This document shows, one piece after another, positions 6,816 to 14,653 of a stretch of 20,213 nt of DNA. The notes beneath the pieces are model-generated. The model did not search any database. It was not told the DNA's origin and saw only the letters and a list, made by a program, of their open reading frames with translations. The position numbers and the translations under genes are program-made. Source of the DNA: Scatosoma sp045632625 (lineage in GTDB: Bacteria; Bacillota; Clostridia; Christensenellales; Borkfalkiaceae); assembly GCA_045632625.1 (NCBI GenBank), contig JAZQWZ010000086.1:1-20213 (forward strand). The letters are read 5' to 3'. The stretch's first letter is position 1; the number at the start of each line of letters is the position of its first letter.

Positions 6816-7871
6816 GTGAATATATCCGAACAAAAACTCAACGAGCTCGTTACGGGCATTATCAACAATTACAGCAAGAAAGGCAGTATTTCTACCAACG
6901 CGCTTTGCGATATTTTGGAAAAGCACGATATCGACGCAAACCAAATGGATTTTGTGTATAAATCGCTTAGCGAAGCCAGCATCCAAATCGTCGATGAGGA
7001 CCAAAGGGATAGAGAACTTTTTGAACAAGCGCTTTCCGATATCGGGTTGGACGATCCCGTTAAAATGTATCTCAAAGATATCGGTAGAGTGCCTCTTTTG
7101 ACGGTGGACGAAGAAGTGGATTTAGCGCGCCGTATGCAGGAAAACGACGCAAGCGCAAGAAAACGCTTGTCGGAAGCTAACTTGCGTTTGGTGGTTTCCA
7201 TTGCAAAACGCTACGTGGGGCGCGGTATGCTTTTCTTGGATTTAATCCAAGAAGGCAACTTGGGGCTTATGAAAGCCGTGGAAAAATTCGATTATCAAAA
7301 GGGCTTTAAATTTTCTACGTATGCAACGTGGTGGATTCGTCAATCGATTACGCGTGCCATTGCAGACCAAGCGCGTACCATTCGTATTCCCGTACACATG
7401 GTAGAAACCATCAACAAGCTTACGCGCATTCAAAGACTTTTGCTTCAAGAACTCGGCCGTGAGCCGACGCCTGCGGAAATTGCTGAAAAGATGGGCGTAA
7501 CGGAAGACAGAGTGCGTGAAATTCAAAAAATTGCGCAAGACCCTGTATCGTTGGAAACGCCGATCGGGGAAGAAGAAGACAGCCATTTGGGGGATTTCAT
7601 CGAAGATGAAAAGACGATAACTCCCAGTGAATCGGTTGCGTTTACTATGCTCAAGGAACAGCTTTTGGGCGTTTTGGACACGCTTACTCCGCGTGAAGAA
7701 AAGGTGCTTCGTTTACGCTACGGTTTGGACGACGGCAAGCCTAGAACGTTGGAAGAAGTAGGTAGAGAATTCAACGTTACTCGTGAACGTATCCGCCAAA
7801 TCGAAGCGAAAGCGCTTAGAAAATTGCGTCACCCTTCGCGTAGCAAAAAATTAAAAGATTTTCTTGAATAA
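6816..7871 (+). CDS. rpoD: Primary RNA polymerase sigma factor (RpoD/SigA)
   Basis: This is the housekeeping sigma-70 factor that directs RNA polymerase to most promoters. The 351-residue protein has a region 1.1-like N-terminus of about 80 residues, region 1.2 (DDPVKMYLKDIGRVPLL), region 2 with the rpoD box YATWWIRQSITRAIADQ at 169-185, region 3, and region 4.2 with the helix-turn-helix TLEEVGREFNVTRERIRQIE at 311-330 that reads the -35 element. It lacks the long insert of proteobacterial RpoD and is slightly shorter than SigA of Bacillus. The start is a GTG with CGGAGG at 6802-6807 and eight bases of spacing. The stop overlaps the trmK start by one base (TAATG). The intact 2.4 and 4.2 regions imply standard -10/-35 promoters in this organism. 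Confidence 0.98.
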   Translation: MNISEQKLNELVTGIINNYSKKGSISTNALCDILEKHDIDANQMDFVYKSLSEASIQIVDEDQRDRELFEQALSDIGLDDPVKMYLKDIGRVPLLTVDEEVDLARRMQENDASARKRLSEANLRLVVSIAKRYVGRGMLFLDLIQEGNLGLMKAVEKFDYQKGFKFSTYATWWIRQSITRAIADQARTIRIPVHMVETINKLTRIQRLLLQELGREPTPAEIAEKMGVTEDRVREIQKIAQDPVSLETPIGEEEDSHLGDFIEDEKTITPSESVAFTMLKEQLLGVLDTLTPREEKVLRLRYGLDDGKPRTLEEVGREFNVTRERIRQIEAKALRKLRHPSRSKKLKDFLE

Positions 7872-8554
7872 TGAGTTACGGGAAACGCATTGATACGCTG
7901 TGCTCGTTGCTCGTACGCTCGTCCACGTTTGCGGACGTGGGGTGCGATCACGGGTATTGCAGCGAATACGCACTGAAAAATCAGTTGTGTGAAAAGGTGT
8001 ATTTTTCCGACGTGAGCAAGGGGAGCTTAGCAAAAGCACAGGCACTTCTTGCGCCGTACGTGGAAGACGGCAGCGCGGTTGGCGTGCTCGGGGACGGATT
8101 TTTCGGTGTGCCAAGCACGGTGGGACAGGTGTTGATAGCAGGTATGGGCGGCAGTGAAATCGTAGCGATTTTGTCGCATAAAAAGTATGGGTTTATGCCC
8201 AAACGATTTGTGTTTCAACCGATGCATGACAGCGAAAAGCTGCGTCGATATTTGCTGGAAAACGGCGGGTATATCGAAAGGGATTTTACCTTTCAAGATA
8301 CCAAATTTTACGACGTGATTGTGGGCGGAAAAGCGGACGAAACACATCAAACGGCTGCCTACACGAACGCGGAATACGAGTTTGGCAGGGAAAATTTGCG
8401 TACGTTGCCCGAAGCGTTTGTCAAGCGTACGAAAAAGCAAATTGCGAACGTGGAAAAATATTTGCGCATTCCGTCCTTGCAGGAAACAAGCAGGGCGGAG
8501 CTTGCGGAAAAAAAGAAAAAGTTGGAAGGAGCATTACAAGGTGAAACTTGGTGA
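7871..8554 (+). CDS. trmK: tRNA (adenine(22)-N(1))-methyltransferase
   Basis: TrmK uses S-adenosylmethionine to methylate N1 of adenine 22 in the D-loop of some tRNAs. The 227-residue protein begins with the Rossmann SAM-binding block ADVGCDHGY at 21-29, followed by FSDVSKGSLAKAQ at the second SAM motif and the characteristic AGMGG at 90-94. QPMHDSEKLRRYLLENG fits the family after the core. The C-terminal 60 residues are charged and helical, as expected for the family's coiled-coil tail. It starts within the rpoD stop (TAATG), has no separate ribosome binding site, and is probably translated by re-initiation. It overlaps the next gene by 14 bases. The rpoD-trmK-nif3 order is conserved in Bacillota. 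Confidence 0.94.
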   Translation: MSYGKRIDTLCSLLVRSSTFADVGCDHGYCSEYALKNQLCEKVYFSDVSKGSLAKAQALLAPYVEDGSAVGVLGDGFFGVPSTVGQVLIAGMGGSEIVAILSHKKYGFMPKRFVFQPMHDSEKLRRYLLENGGYIERDFTFQDTKFYDVIVGGKADETHQTAAYTNAEYEFGRENLRTLPEAFVKRTKKQIANVEKYLRIPSLQETSRAELAEKKKKLEGALQGETW

Positions 8555-9356
8555 AGTGTATAAAATCATCGACGGCGTTGCGCCCAAAGCGCTGAGTGAT
8601 TGCTATTGCGCAAACTTCGGCGCATACGATAATAGCGGCGTACTTATCGACGTGGGCGATGATATTCGCGGCGTTGTGTTTTCGTTGGATTTTTCTTGGA
8701 GCGCGATAGAGCAAGCCAAGAAGCTTGACGCAAACTTAATCGTTACGCATCATCCCGCTATTTACGGCAAGATAAGCGATTTGCGCGTGGGCGATTTTCA
8801 ACCGCTGGACGAAAAGCTGATTGCTTGTATTCGCGCGGGTATTTCCGTTGTGTCCATGCACTTGAATTTGGACGTGGCGAAGGGTGGCATTGACGAGTGT
8901 TTACAAAACGCCGTTTACCTTTCGGCTGGGGCAGGTGCGTGTTCAAATGCGCAAACGGCGATTATGCATACGGTAGAAGACGGTGGTTATGGCAGAGTGT
9001 ATGCTGTGCGTGAAACGACGCTTGGCTCGCTTGTAGACGGCTTGAAAAATACCTTACAAACGCAGCGCGTCGTTGTATACGGCGATGTTAAATCGACGGT
9101 GAAAAAGGTGGCAAGCTTTTGTGGCGCAGGCGGCGATGAAAACGGCGTTGCGTTTGCTGTGCAACAGGGGGCGGATACGATGGTTTCGGCGGATTTTAAG
9201 CACCACGTAATTGCGCTTGCCTTGGAAAAAGGACTTAACGTAATTGCTTTGACGCACTATGCGTCCGAACAATACGGATTTTATCAATTTTATAAAAAAA
9301 TCAGTGAAAGCTGCGCGTTGCCTTGTGTATATCATAAGGACGAAGCGTTGCTTTGA
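8541..9356 (+). CDS. Nif3/DUF34-like metal-binding protein
   Basis: This family is widespread but has no settled function; database names such as GTP cyclohydrolase I type 2 homolog are provisional. The di-metal site is visible: H70-H71 in THHPAIY, H107 and D111 in MHLNLD, and H239 and E243 in THYASEQYG. SADFKHH at 216-222 is another family block. At 271 residues this is the compact form; the Bacillus YqfO homologue of about 370 residues carries a PII-like insert in the middle, which is absent here. The start is GTG 8541 with GAAGGAG at 8525-8531, overlapping trmK by 14 bases. Reading further upstream in frame gives an arginine-rich, non-family sequence. Its stop is 15 bases before the zinc-ribbon gene. 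Confidence 0.92.
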   Translation: MKLGEVYKIIDGVAPKALSDCYCANFGAYDNSGVLIDVGDDIRGVVFSLDFSWSAIEQAKKLDANLIVTHHPAIYGKISDLRVGDFQPLDEKLIACIRAGISVVSMHLNLDVAKGGIDECLQNAVYLSAGAGACSNAQTAIMHTVEDGGYGRVYAVRETTLGSLVDGLKNTLQTQRVVVYGDVKSTVKKVASFCGAGGDENGVAFAVQQGADTMVSADFKHHVIALALEKGLNVIALTHYASEQYGFYQFYKKISESCALPCVYHKDEALL

Positions 9357-9371
9357 CGAAGGAGAACTTAT

Positions 9372-10079
9372 ATGTCTAATTTACAAGCTATTTTAAAGTA
9401 TCAGGAAATCGACAGAAAGATGTTTTTGCTCGAAAAGGAAATTTCCGAAAGCGAAGCACGTAAAAAATACGTAAAGCTGCAAAAGTTTTTGAAGGTTGCG
9501 CCCGAACGTTTGGACGCGTTGGACGTGAAGGCGGCGGCGCTGAAAGCGGAAGCGGATGCTTTGGCGGCGAAAGCGGAACAAGCGCAAGCAATGCTTAGCG
9601 ATTTTGAGAACTTAGAAGAACTCGTACACGGCGGCGCGGATATTGCGTTCTATAAGAAAAAAGCGCAATCTCTCGTTGCACAGCTCAAACAAATTCGCGC
9701 GGAAATCAACGCTTTGTCGGCAACGGTAAAGGAAACGGACGCGGAATATCAAAAACTTAAAAAGCAAGTTATCGCCGCGCAAAAACAATATGGTGAAGCG
9801 ACGGAAGAGTATAAAGCGGTGAAGGGCGCGAAAGAGGGCGATAGAAAGCAAATCGAAGCGCAGCTTACTTCGGCGGCGGAAGAAGTAACCAAAACGGGCG
9901 GTTCAAAGGTGCTGGAATGGTACATGACCAAACGCAAGGAAAAATTATTCCCCATCGTCGGCGTGCTCAATCAAGGGCGTTGTCCGTTTTGTAGCATGGA
10001 ACCGCCTATTGCAGTAAAGAACAAGATGGCGGACGGTATCGAATGCGATAACTGCCATAGAATTATTTTTAGTGAATAA
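9372..10079 (+). CDS. COG1579-type coiled-coil protein with C4 zinc ribbon
   Basis: The protein is 235 residues long, with almost unbroken heptad-like helix from about 10 to 175 that is rich in Ala, Lys and Glu. A C-terminal zinc ribbon follows, with C204, C207, C225 and C228 in CPFC and CDNC. The architecture matches COG1579, predicted nucleic-acid-binding proteins that often sit beside Nif3 genes; this pairing is the main functional clue. The role is not established. There is no signal peptide or membrane segment. GAAGGAG lies just before the ATG. A G-A break in the helix near LEELVHGGADIAFYKKK (81-97) probably marks the hairpin turn or hinge. Confidence 0.88.
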   Translation: MSNLQAILKYQEIDRKMFLLEKEISESEARKKYVKLQKFLKVAPERLDALDVKAAALKAEADALAAKAEQAQAMLSDFENLEELVHGGADIAFYKKKAQSLVAQLKQIRAEINALSATVKETDAEYQKLKKQVIAAQKQYGEATEEYKAVKGAKEGDRKQIEAQLTSAAEEVTKTGGSKVLEWYMTKRKEKLFPIVGVLNQGRCPFCSMEPPIAVKNKMADGIECDNCHRIIFSE

Positions 10080-10102
10080 CCGTAAAAAAATATCACGTTT
10101 TA

Positions 10103-10132
10103 CCGCATGCGCTCATACAATAAACCATGCGG
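10103..10132 (+). promoter_or_regulatory. Inverted repeat over the alr start codon with a -10-like hexamer
   Basis: CCGCATG (10103-10109) and CATGCGG (10126-10132) are perfect 7-bp inverted repeats separated by 16 bases, and the alr ATG at 10127 lies in the right arm. TACAAT (10116-10121, five of six matches to TATAAT) lies in the loop, which would place a transcript start at or beside the ATG. There is no Shine-Dalgarno and no good -35. A weak GTAAAA/TTTTAC repeat lies just upstream (10082-10102). Confidence 0.35.
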
Positions 10133-11179
10133 AAAACACAAGCGGTAATTCATTTAAAAAGTATTTACGACAACGCGGTTGCGTTTAAGGCATTGACGAA
10201 AACAAAGCTTTGTGCCGTGGTCAAAGCGGATGCTTACGGACACGGCGCTGAAGAGGTGGCTTTGGCTTTGGAAAACGTGGCGGACGCGTTTGCCGTAGCG
10301 CTACTTAGCGAGGCGTGTGCCTTGCGCGTTGCCGCCTGCGGAAGGGATATTCTTATTTTAACGCCACCTACCTGTTTGGAGGAAACGGTGCAAGCGGTGC
10401 AAAACGGATTTGTTTTAACCATCGGCGGTATTACCGATGCGAAGCTGGTTGCAAAAGCCGCGCTGCTTACGGGTAAAATTGCGCGTGTGCATTTGAAGGT
10501 GAATACAGGTATGAACCGTTACGGTATGGGAGCAAGCGAGCTTGGGAAAACGTGTGTGTTTTTAAAGGGCAGAGCGGACGTACGGGTGCAAGGTATGTAT
10601 TCGCATTTGTTTGCGCAAAACAAGGCGGAAGCATATCGGGCAAGAGAACGGTTTTTACAGTTGCAAAATATTTGTAAACGGTATTTTACGGGCGTTACTT
10701 ATCACATAAGCGCAACGTACGGCGCACTGCTTGGGCAGGATTTTGCTTTTGATATGGTGCGGATCGGTATCGGCTTATATGGGTATTTGCCTGACGGGGC
10801 AAAGAACGTGGGTGAAAAACACATTGTCCTGAAAAAGGGTATGTCGGTGTATGCCTATGCCGTGGGAGCAAAAAAGCCGTCGTTTGGCGGTGTGGGATAC
10901 GGCAAGGCATTGCCGAAAAACATAAAGCGTTTGACGGTGTATCGGGTGGGTTATGCGGACGGATTTTTGCGCAAGCAACAAAACGGTATGCACGGAAATG
11001 AGAATAACGTCAATCATATGTGTATGGACGCTTGTTTGAGAAAAGGACGAACGGAAAAAGGGCGAAAAATACGCATATTACAAGATGCAGCGCAAACGGC
11101 AAAGGCTGTGAAAACGATTTCCTACGAAGTGTTATGCGCGGCAACCAAACGCGCGGAGAGAATGTATGAATACACGTAA
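10127..11179 (+). CDS. alr: Alanine racemase
   Basis: This PLP enzyme interconverts L- and D-alanine to supply D-alanine for peptidoglycan. The PLP lysine is K33 in VVKADAYGHG. The second catalytic base is Y276 in RVGYADGF. VHLKVNTGMNRYG at 121-133 holds the conserved lysine and R131, and VRIGIGLYG holds R212, which contacts the PLP ring nitrogen. CMD at 299-301 is the substrate-binding loop, although VNHMCMDAC is followed by a shortened, basic C-terminal barrel. At 350 residues it is shorter than the usual 370-390. The usual VHLKIDTGM motif reads NTGM here. An in-frame TAA at 10121-10123 excludes an upstream start, so the ATG at 10127 is secure despite having no ribosome binding site. It overlaps the next gene by 14 bases. 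Confidence 0.95.
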   Translation: MRKTQAVIHLKSIYDNAVAFKALTKTKLCAVVKADAYGHGAEEVALALENVADAFAVALLSEACALRVAACGRDILILTPPTCLEETVQAVQNGFVLTIGGITDAKLVAKAALLTGKIARVHLKVNTGMNRYGMGASELGKTCVFLKGRADVRVQGMYSHLFAQNKAEAYRARERFLQLQNICKRYFTGVTYHISATYGALLGQDFAFDMVRIGIGLYGYLPDGAKNVGEKHIVLKKGMSVYAYAVGAKKPSFGGVGYGKALPKNIKRLTVYRVGYADGFLRKQQNGMHGNENNVNHMCMDACLRKGRTEKGRKIRILQDAAQTAKAVKTISYEVLCAATKRAERMYEYT

Positions 11180-11783
11180 ATTTTCTTTTGTGGAAGAGCA
11201 ATGTAAAAGCGTAAGCGAGCGAAAAAAGCAGTTGCGTGCGTATGCGAAAACCAAACGCGCGGGCGTAGTCAATCGCGACGTAAAAGAAACGCTATTAAAC
11301 GAGCAGTTTGATAGCGCGTATCAAGCTCTTTTTGGTGAAAGTATAGGGGCAGGTACGCGTCGAACGGTGTTTGTGTATATCTCTTTTTCGTCGGAAGCGC
11401 CTACGCATCTATTAATACGGCGATTGTTGGAGCTTGGGCATAAAGTACTTGTACCGCGTGTGGAAGGCAAGCAAATGGCGGCGGTGGAGTTGAACGAAGA
11501 AGCGCAATTTCAGCGCTCTGATTACGGCATTTTAGAACCGCTTGGACAGGCATACGATGGAGAAATTCATTTGGCGGTAATTCCTTGTTTGGCTGTGGAT
11601 AGGCAAGGGAATCGTTTGGGCTACGGCGGCGGATATTATGATAAGTTTTTAAAGGACTATCCCACGGCGAAGCGGATGGTGTATGCATTTGCGTGTCAAG
11701 TGCTGGAAAATATACCCACCGATGCGTTGGATATCAAGATGCAATGCATTGTAACGGAAGATGAAACGGTGATGATACCGTAA
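11166..11783 (+). CDS. 5-formyltetrahydrofolate cyclo-ligase
   Basis: The enzyme converts 5-formyl-THF to 5,10-methenyl-THF with ATP, returning the stored folate to one-carbon metabolism. The ATP/folate-binding signature GNRLGYGGGYYDKF is at 148-161. The N-terminal basic helix with SERKKQLRAYAKTKR (17-31) is the typical phosphate-binding start of the domain, and VFVYISFSSEAPT at 68-80 is the first core strand block. The 205-residue length is normal. The ATG at 11166 has GGAGAG at 11155-11160 with five bases of spacing and overlaps the alr end by 14 bases, implying coupled translation. In databases this family is often called YgfA, FAU1 or MTHFS. Confidence 0.94.
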   Translation: MNTRKFSFVEEQCKSVSERKKQLRAYAKTKRAGVVNRDVKETLLNEQFDSAYQALFGESIGAGTRRTVFVYISFSSEAPTHLLIRRLLELGHKVLVPRVEGKQMAAVELNEEAQFQRSDYGILEPLGQAYDGEIHLAVIPCLAVDRQGNRLGYGGGYYDKFLKDYPTAKRMVYAFACQVLENIPTDALDIKMQCIVTEDETVMIP

Positions 11784-11808
11784 ACGAAACGAAAGAACGG
11801 AGAAAGTT

Positions 11809-12546
11809 ATGGCAAAATATCAAAAGAAAGGACAGTTGTTTTGGGGACAGGTTTGGGATTTGTTTAAAGCATCTCTCGTGCCTATGCTCATGTGCGTTTT
11901 TGCAAGCTCGGTTTTGTTGCTCGTAATTATGAACGACGCGGATACGGCTTGGAATAGCAAAAAACTTGTTTGGACGATTATTTTAGCGTTGGCGTCTACG
12001 GCGTACGACGGGTTTATTATTTATACCAAGGGCGGCGATTCGTATGAAATGCTCGTTTCGGGCAACGTTAAGCGTAGATCGACAACTGAGGATTCGGATG
12101 GATACGTAATTTCTAAACATAAATACGTAAAGGAATACCGCGTTTGGAAAGGTTTTGCTATCGGCGCGTTCACCGTTATGTATACAGTAATAACGGGGCT
12201 TATTTTCGGAGCAAATCAACAGGCAATCGACGCGCAGGTAAATAACGGTTTTTCCGCATTATCTGTGGCAGTTTTGCTTGGTTTCCTTCTTGCGGGCTGG
12301 TCGATTTTACCCTTTTTCTATATGAATGCAAGCGGGATTTCCGTAAGCTATTATTATTCTTGCTTATTCGCTATTTTACCATTGGTAACGATAGGGGTTA
12401 TGTATATCGTAGGGGCGTATGCAAGACGCGCAAAAACGCTCAAACGCCTTGCGGCGGAAGAAGCGGCTTTAAAGGCTAAGGAAGAAAGAAAAAAGAAAAT
12501 TAACTACGGCGGGTTGCCTGGTACGAAACCTAAAAAACGTAAATAA
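11809..12546 (+). CDS. Unrecognised five-helix membrane protein with basic C-terminal tail
   Basis: I do not recognise this 245-residue protein. Five hydrophobic segments are visible at about 20-41, 53-73, 114-135, 149-172 and 181-204. A polar loop of about 40 residues (74-113) between helices 2 and 3 contains many charged residues (GNVKRRSTTEDSDGYVISKHKYVKEYRVWKG region, 85-115). The tail after 205 is strongly basic (RRAKTLKRL, then KAKEERKKK, ending KPKKRK), which suggests a cytosolic C-terminus that could touch nucleic acid, ribosomes or acidic lipid. There is no signal peptide and no obvious catalytic motif. CGGAG lies about seven bases before the ATG. It sits between the folate gene and rsmD with short gaps of 25 and 18 bases, so it is probably expressed with housekeeping genes. 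Confidence 0.8.
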   Translation: MAKYQKKGQLFWGQVWDLFKASLVPMLMCVFASSVLLLVIMNDADTAWNSKKLVWTIILALASTAYDGFIIYTKGGDSYEMLVSGNVKRRSTTEDSDGYVISKHKYVKEYRVWKGFAIGAFTVMYTVITGLIFGANQQAIDAQVNNGFSALSVAVLLGFLLAGWSILPFFYMNASGISVSYYYSCLFAILPLVTIGVMYIVGAYARRAKTLKRLAAEEAALKAKEERKKKINYGGLPGTKPKKRK

Positions 12547-12564
12547 GGTAACGGGTGCAAAGGA

Positions 12565-13122
12565 ATGCGGATTATCGGCGGAGAATTTAGAAGCAGAGTG
12601 CTTGCAAGCTTTGACGGGGAAAACGTGCGTCCCACTTCGGATAGGGCAAGGGAAGCTTTGTTTAATATTTTGGCAAATAAAGTACGCGGTGCAAGAGTTT
12701 TAGACGTGTTTGCCGGCAGCGGCGCACTTGGTATTGAAAGCCTGTCGCGCGGGGCAAAGGAAGTGCTTTTTAACGATTTGTCCAAGGACAGCGTGGCGAT
12801 TGTCAAGCGTAATTTGACTACGCTCAAAGTGCAAATTAACGGCGAGAAAGCCAAGGTGTATCAAGGGGATTTTTCCACGCTTTTACAAACGGTGCAAGGC
12901 AAGTTTGATTTGATTTTACTCGACCCGCCGTACGCGCAGGAATTTGGTTTGCGTGCATTAGAAATTATCGCGCAAAGGCAGTTATTGACGGACGGCGGTG
13001 TAGCGGTTTACGAACGCGATTGCGCGTTTGATGGGCAAATTTCAGGTTTGGAGAAGTACGACGAAAGAAAGTACGGGAAAGCTATATTAACCTTTTTTAG
13101 AAAGGAGAAGAGAGAACAATGA
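12565..13122 (+). CDS. rsmD: 16S rRNA (guanine(966)-N(2))-methyltransferase
   Basis: RsmD methylates N2 of G966 in 16S rRNA of the assembling 30S subunit using SAM. The N-terminus MRIIGGEFRSRVL and the RPTSDRAREALFN block at 22-34 are diagnostic. SAM-binding DVFAGSGALGIE is at 47-58 and the catalytic DPPY at 120-123. The 185-residue length is normal. The Shine-Dalgarno is poor: AAAGGA runs directly into the ATG and a weak AAGGTA lies further up at 12545-12550. The N-terminal fit to the family keeps this start. It overlaps coaD by four bases (ATGA), the usual rsmD-coaD pairing in many bacteria. Confidence 0.95.
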   Translation: MRIIGGEFRSRVLASFDGENVRPTSDRAREALFNILANKVRGARVLDVFAGSGALGIESLSRGAKEVLFNDLSKDSVAIVKRNLTTLKVQINGEKAKVYQGDFSTLLQTVQGKFDLILLDPPYAQEFGLRALEIIAQRQLLTDGGVAVYERDCAFDGQISGLEKYDERKYGKAILTFFRKEKREQ

Positions 13123-13601
13123 AAAGAAAATGCGTGTTTGCAGGTTCGTTCGACCCGCCTACGCTTGGACATAAGGCATTGATTGAACAATGCTTGCAAC
13201 TGTTTGACGAAGTGTTGGTGGCGATTATGCTTAACCCTCACAAACAACCATATTTTACGTTGGAGCAAAAGAAGCAAATGCTGAAATTGACGGTGGATAG
13301 CGACCGCATTCGTATTGTGGAATTTGACGGTACGGTAGCGGAGCTTTTGCAAAAGGAAGATACGCCGTTTTACGTGCGTGGTTTGCGGAATTCGACGGAT
13401 TTCGATTATGAAAATGCAAATTTTTATGCAAGCAAGAAGCTTAATCAAGATATTACGGCGGTATACTTGCCTTGTCCGCAGGAGTTGTTACACGTTAGTT
13501 CGTCAATGGTAAGAAGCAGTTTGCAATTTAATACGCCCATTAACGAATACGTAACGAAGGCGGTTGAAGCCTATATTCGACAAATGCAAACGAAAAGATA
13601 A
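13119..13601 (+). CDS. coaD: Phosphopantetheine adenylyltransferase
   Basis: CoaD transfers AMP from ATP to 4'-phosphopantetheine, the penultimate step of coenzyme A synthesis in the cytosol. The nucleotidyltransferase motif is TLGH at 15-18 within AGSFDPPTLGH. YVRGLRNSTDFDYE matches the phosphopantetheine-binding block, and HVSSSMVRSS corresponds to the ISSTxVR motif that closes over ATP. The 160-residue length is normal. AAAGGAG at 13101-13107 precedes the ATG, and the start overlaps the rsmD stop (ATGA). The gene is followed after 14 bases by the DAHP synthase gene. Confidence 0.97.
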   Translation: MKRKCVFAGSFDPPTLGHKALIEQCLQLFDEVLVAIMLNPHKQPYFTLEQKKQMLKLTVDSDRIRIVEFDGTVAELLQKEDTPFYVRGLRNSTDFDYENANFYASKKLNQDITAVYLPCPQELLHVSSSMVRSSLQFNTPINEYVTKAVEAYIRQMQTKR

Positions 13602-13615
13602 AGGAAGAAACGGTT

Positions 13616-14638
13616 ATGTTAGAGAAACAGTATTTTATTCCTGAACCGGAAGAATTTATGGCGGAAACGCCGATGACAGACGCGTTAAAAGCAATCAAAG
13701 CGGAACGCGATAAAGAAATTTGCGATGTGATTTCGGGCAAGAGCGACAAGATGTTGGTGGTGGTTGGCCCTTGTTCCGCACACGAACCTGCGCCGACTTT
13801 GGAATATATCGCCCGTTTGGGAAAATTGCATCAACAAGTAAAGGACAAGCTGGTGATTGTACCCAGAATATACACGAATAAACCTCGTACCAAAGGCGTG
13901 GGATATAAGGGCATGTTCTTGCAACCCGATCCCGAAGGCATGGCGGATATCGTACGTGGTATTCGCAGTATCCGCGCGTTGCATATTGCGGCGATTAATC
14001 AATCGGGCTTGACGGCGGCGGACGAGATGTTATATCCCGAAAACACCGTGTACGTGGAAGATATGCTTTCCTATCACGCGGTTGGCGCAAGAAGCGTGGA
14101 AGATCAGTTGCATAGACAGGTGGCGAGCGGTATCGACGCGCCTGTAGGATTGAAAAATCCTATGAGCGGGAATATTCCTGCGTTGATTAACTCGATTTTT
14201 GCAGCGCAAAGTCCACAAATTTTCAAATACCGAAATTATCAGGTGAGTGCGGACGGTAACCCGTATGCGCACGCGATTTTGCGTGGTTACGTGGACAGCA
14301 GCGGGCGCGACGTGCCCAACTTCCATTATGAAACGGTAATGCAGGTTGCGGAAATGTATAACGGCAGCAATTTAAAAAATCCCGCAATTATTATCGATTG
14401 TAACCATTCTAACTCGGGCAAGCAACATCGTCAGCAAATCCGTATTGCGGAAGAAGTGATGCAAAATAGAAATTTTGATAAAGAGTTTAAAAAGATTGTC
14501 AAAGGGTTTATGCTTGAAAGCTTTTTGGTGGAAGGTACGCAAAAGCACGACGAAGTATTTGGAAAATCGATTACCGACCCGTGTCTTGGGTGGGAAGATA
14601 CTGAAAAATTATTATATAGAATTGCAGAACAAGTGTAA
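13616..14638 (+). CDS. 3-deoxy-7-phosphoheptulonate (DAHP) synthase, class I alpha-like
   Basis: The enzyme condenses phosphoenolpyruvate and erythrose 4-phosphate, the first step of the shikimate pathway. The 340-residue protein follows the AroF/AroG/AroH layout: GPCSAH at 51-56, KPRT at 89-92, GARSVEDQLHR at 157-167, PVGLKN at 176-181 and DCNHSNSGKQ at 261-270. The metal ligands expected from the E. coli enzyme map to C53, H264, E301 and D321. Variations from the canonical enzyme include VGYKG instead of VGWKG near 95-99 and NPMSGN instead of NGTDGS. There is no fused chorismate mutase or ACT domain. AAAGGAAG precedes the ATG. It is followed by pheA after 15 bases, so the pair feeds phenylalanine synthesis. 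Which effector inhibits it cannot be told. Confidence 0.94.
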   Translation: MLEKQYFIPEPEEFMAETPMTDALKAIKAERDKEICDVISGKSDKMLVVVGPCSAHEPAPTLEYIARLGKLHQQVKDKLVIVPRIYTNKPRTKGVGYKGMFLQPDPEGMADIVRGIRSIRALHIAAINQSGLTAADEMLYPENTVYVEDMLSYHAVGARSVEDQLHRQVASGIDAPVGLKNPMSGNIPALINSIFAAQSPQIFKYRNYQVSADGNPYAHAILRGYVDSSGRDVPNFHYETVMQVAEMYNGSNLKNPAIIIDCNHSNSGKQHRQQIRIAEEVMQNRNFDKEFKKIVKGFMLESFLVEGTQKHDEVFGKSITDPCLGWEDTEKLLYRIAEQV

Positions 14639-14653
14639 GAAGAGGGCAATGGC

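Noticed and set aside
8319..8540. Upstream extension of the Nif3 reading frame to an ATG at 8319
   Set aside because: It would overlap trmK by over 230 bases, encodes an arginine-rich non-family segment, and lacks a ribosome binding site; GTG 8541 has both a good site and a family-like N-terminus.
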